From positions 1 to 16,096 of the forward strand of contig JAEZXS010000316.1 of assembly GCA_023442755.1 (NCBI GenBank): a stretch of 16,096 nucleotides of DNA, read 5' to 3'. The notes below the pieces were generated by a model. The model did not search any database and was not told the origin of the DNA. It saw only the letters and a program-made list of their open reading frames with translations. This document shows, piece after piece, positions 14,413-16,096 of this stretch (the first letter of the stretch is position 1; each line of letters begins with the position of its first letter). The stretch comes from Pseudomonadota bacterium. GTDB lineage: Bacteria > Desulfobacterota > Syntrophobacteria > Syntrophobacterales > Syntrophobacteraceae. Position numbers and translations under genes: made by a program.

Positions 14413-15495
14413 ATGGCGGACAACGTACCGGAATGTCTTTCTCCGGATGAGTGTTCGAGCAGAATATTTGAAATCAGCGGAGCCAGGTTCGAAGCGGAAA
14501 TAGCAGCCGACCTGTGGCAGAAGATTCTTCAGCACAAATGGCTATTGTCGGAAAAGCTGGGGAGAGACGTCGGCTACCGTACCGCGTGTATCGATTTCCT
14601 GGAGAACATGGACCAGGCGGTAAACGAATACCTGTCCTACAAGTGCAGAGACATCCTGAACGAGATGGGGGCACGCTCTATCGGCAAGGATATATGGGAA
14701 ACGATTTCCGATTCCCAACCCCCCAAGCAGCTGGTCCAGCGCCGGATTATCCTCCCCATCATGGAGGAGGAGCTGTCCAGGAAACACGGCGTAATCCCTC
14801 CGAAAACGATCATTTTCTTCGGACCTCCGGGAACGGGAAAGACCCACTTCGTCAAGGCGATTGCGGGCGCCCTGTCCTGGTGGTACGTCGAGATTGCTCC
14901 CAGCATGCTGGTTGAGGACGGAGCGGAAAAGCTCGGCGCAAATCTGCGCAGGGTCATGGAGAAGGTCAGGCAACTCGAGGAAGCCGTCGTTTTCATCGAT
15001 GAATTCGATGAACTGGGGACTTGCCGGGACAATGCGGACCGGCTCGACAAGACCATAACGAATGAATTCCTCAAGCAGGTGCCGCTGTTCAAGAGCGAAA
15101 CGAAAAAATTGCTCCTGGTCTGTGCGACAAATTACGTCCGGAACCTGGACCCGGCGCTGCTCCGCCCGGGCAGATTCGACTGCATCATCCCGGTGGGAGC
15201 GCTGAACGGCGACGAGCGCAAAACCGTCCTGGAGCACTGCCTGGCGCCGCTCAATACCGAGGAGATCGACCTGGACAGGCTGGTGCGCGAGACCACTCGC
15301 TTTACGCCGGCAGACATTCAGTACCTGTTCGAGCAGGTGGCCCAGTTCGGCTTCGAGCAGGAGATTGCGACAAAGAAGGACTTCAGGGTGACCACGCAGC
15401 ACATCCTCCAGATAATGCAGAAGATGCGCCCTTCCCTTACCGATGAAATCATAGAAGAATTCGAAAAAGACAGCCTTGCATACGCAAGGGCCTGA
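14413..15495 (+). CDS. AAA+ ATPase with atypical N-terminal helical module
   Basis: 360 residues from ATG 14413, preceded by a strong AGGAGGTGG (14399-14407). A helical N-terminal part (1-120) contains WQKILQHKWLLSEKLGRDVG (35-54) followed by a short helix ending FLEN. A single AAA domain follows with Walker A GPPGTGKT (137-144), Walker B VVFIDEFDE (192-200), sensor-1 CATN (N240) and the RPGRFD motif (251-256). The C-terminus, RPSLTDEIIEEFEKDSL, resembles the tail of Vps4/katanin-type meiotic-clade AAA proteins. It is probably a ring-forming remodelling ATPase in the cytosol; client unknown. There is no protease domain or membrane helix, so it is not FtsH. The pore loop (SMLVED) lacks the usual aromatic-hydrophobic-glycine triplet. 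Confidence 0.87.
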   Translation: MADNVPECLSPDECSSRIFEISGARFEAEIAADLWQKILQHKWLLSEKLGRDVGYRTACIDFLENMDQAVNEYLSYKCRDILNEMGARSIGKDIWETISDSQPPKQLVQRRIILPIMEEELSRKHGVIPPKTIIFFGPPGTGKTHFVKAIAGALSWWYVEIAPSMLVEDGAEKLGANLRRVMEKVRQLEEAVVFIDEFDELGTCRDNADRLDKTITNEFLKQVPLFKSETKKLLLVCATNYVRNLDPALLRPGRFDCIIPVGALNGDERKTVLEHCLAPLNTEEIDLDRLVRETTRFTPADIQYLFEQVAQFGFEQEIATKKDFRVTTQHILQIMQKMRPSLTDEIIEEFEKDSLAYARA

Positions 15496-15507
15496 TAAAA
15501 GTAAACC

Positions 15508-15528
15508 GCCACCGGCCTTGCCGGTGGC
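15508..15528 (+). terminator. Terminator of the AAA+ gene
   Basis: A perfect 9-bp stem, GCCACCGGC / GCCGGTGGC, with a CTT loop is followed by TTTC. It lies 12 nt past the stop codon. The U-run is short, but position and stem strength are good. Confidence 0.7.
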
Positions 15529-15628
15529 TTTCAGAACCGGGGACAACGACCGGCACGCGCGAAGCTTGCAATGTCCGGTAAGGCCGCGAAGGAAGGCGCG
15601 AAAACCCCGGAGCGGATGCGGATGTTCC

Positions 15629-15652
15629 GTGAGAGCGGCTTTCAGCCGCGAT
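15629..15652 (+). repeat. REP-like palindrome, copy 2
   Basis: The same 24-nt element as at 10162-10185, with one mismatch and in opposite orientation. The core is GCGGCTTTCAGCCGC. Together the two copies bracket the Rad50, ABM and AAA+ genes. Confidence 0.65.
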
Positions 15653-15800
15653 GCCTTTGTTTCCTCGCGAAGGTGAGGAGGTACCGGAAGACGCGAAGAA
15701 GAACGAACATCAAAGAACTAACTACTTTTTGTTTTTTCTCCGCGCCTCTGCGGTAGATTTGATTTGATCCTTTGATCCGGACCGGCCCGGAAATTTTCAA

Positions 15801-15862
15801 AACGGTTGAAACCGTTGAATTGCGGGTTGACGAGGGTTGAAAAACATTGAAAAGGTTGAAAT
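15801..15862. repeat. Degenerate GGTTGAAA repeat cluster with palindrome
   Basis: Six GTTGA/TTGAAA units occur at 7-16 bp spacing. The cluster begins with a perfect palindrome, AACGGTT-GA-AACCGTT (15801-15816). No coding explanation was found. Confidence 0.5.
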
Positions 15863-16057
15863 CGAGTCCTGGCGCCGGTTTGCGGGTGGCCGGACAAAAC
15901 GGAAGAGTTCACCGCGGGGGACGCGGAAGGCGGGAAGCGTGGGCGGTTCTGCTTTTCCCGGCGCGCTCCGCGTCCAGCGATATCCACGTTTGTTTACCCG
16001 GACTTACGCTATTCTTTTGCCAAAGATCCCCGGACAATTTGCCCCTGATTCGGGGAG

Positions 16058-16086
16058 CCCGCCGCGGGCGGGATTCCTGCCCGCGG
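16058..16086. repeat. Overlapping GC-rich inverted repeats
   Basis: CCCGCC / GGCGGG (16058-16063, 16067-16072) and CCGCGGGC / GCCCGCGG (16062-16069, 16079-16086) are mutually exclusive hairpins. They could be a terminator for a gene beyond the window edge. Confidence 0.4.
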
Positions 16087-16096
16087 ATTGGACTCA

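Larger units (their letters stand above)
15529..16096. other. Gene-free, repeat-bearing tail of the window
   Basis: About 570 bp with no credible gene on either strand. It holds a REP-like palindrome (15629-15652), a stretch of GGTTGAAA-type repeats (about 15801-15862) and GC-rich palindromes near the window end. A short CTCCGCGCCTCTGCGG run at about 15740 looks like a dispersed intergenic motif. The few open frames here are low-complexity readings of repeats. Confidence 0.6.

Noticed and set aside
14413..15495. FtsH or proteasome-type protease assignment for the AAA+ protein
   Set aside because: There is no membrane helix, no HExxH protease motif and no proteasomal partner gene; the C-terminal tail is Vps4/katanin-like.
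15718..15987. 89-codon minus-strand ORF
   Set aside because: It is a translation of the GGTTGAAA repeats and the CTCCGCGCCTCTGCGG motif, with no ribosome site.

Overview
The window is about 16.1 kb of moderately GC-rich bacterial DNA with Shine-Dalgarno-led genes. No rRNA, tRNA, CRISPR array, transposase or integrase was seen. The gene set (a multidomain bacteriohemerythrin, a Cache-HAMP receptor, a CgeB-like glycosyltransferase and an outlying AAA+ ATPase) fits a chromosome of a Desulfobacterota / deltaproteobacterium-like anaerobe. That placement is inference from gene content only.

Left part (1-7.4 kb): the 3' part of a metallo-beta-lactamase / double cyclic-nucleotide-binding-like / hemerythrin protein (+) converges on two transporters (-), an Fsr-like MFS carrier followed by an EamA/DMT carrier. 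A regulatory-looking gap with inverted repeats separates them from a divergent proline-iminopeptidase-type hydrolase (+). Next come a 46-residue Cys-rich protein, a 53-codon helix-hairpin-helix ORF that looks like the tail of a ComEA-type gene, and a CgeB-like glycosyltransferase (-).

Middle (7.4-10.3 kb): divergent from the glycosyltransferase is a two-gene, ATGA-coupled unit. The first gene is a Cache-HAMP membrane receptor with no output domain. The second is a six-helix HdeD/DUF308-like membrane protein fused to a cytosolic permuted papain-fold (NlpC/P60-LRAT-like) domain.

Right part (10.3-16.1 kb): a four-gene overlapping operon on the minus strand encodes a Mre11-Rad50 (SbcD-SbcC) machine in which Rad50 is broken up. 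One gene carries Walker A, the outgoing coil and a terminal zinc-hook CxxC. The second is the Mre11-like nuclease. The third is a 109-aa pure coiled-coil protein. The fourth is a C-terminal half with signature, Walker B and H-loop. This is the most interesting element of the window. Divergent from it lie a small ABM-fold monooxygenase-like protein and an AAA+ ATPase with an unusual N-terminal helical module. A 24-nt REP-like palindrome occurs in opposite orientations on either side of this 5.4-kb block. The last 600 bp hold no gene, only a terminator, repeats and palindromes.
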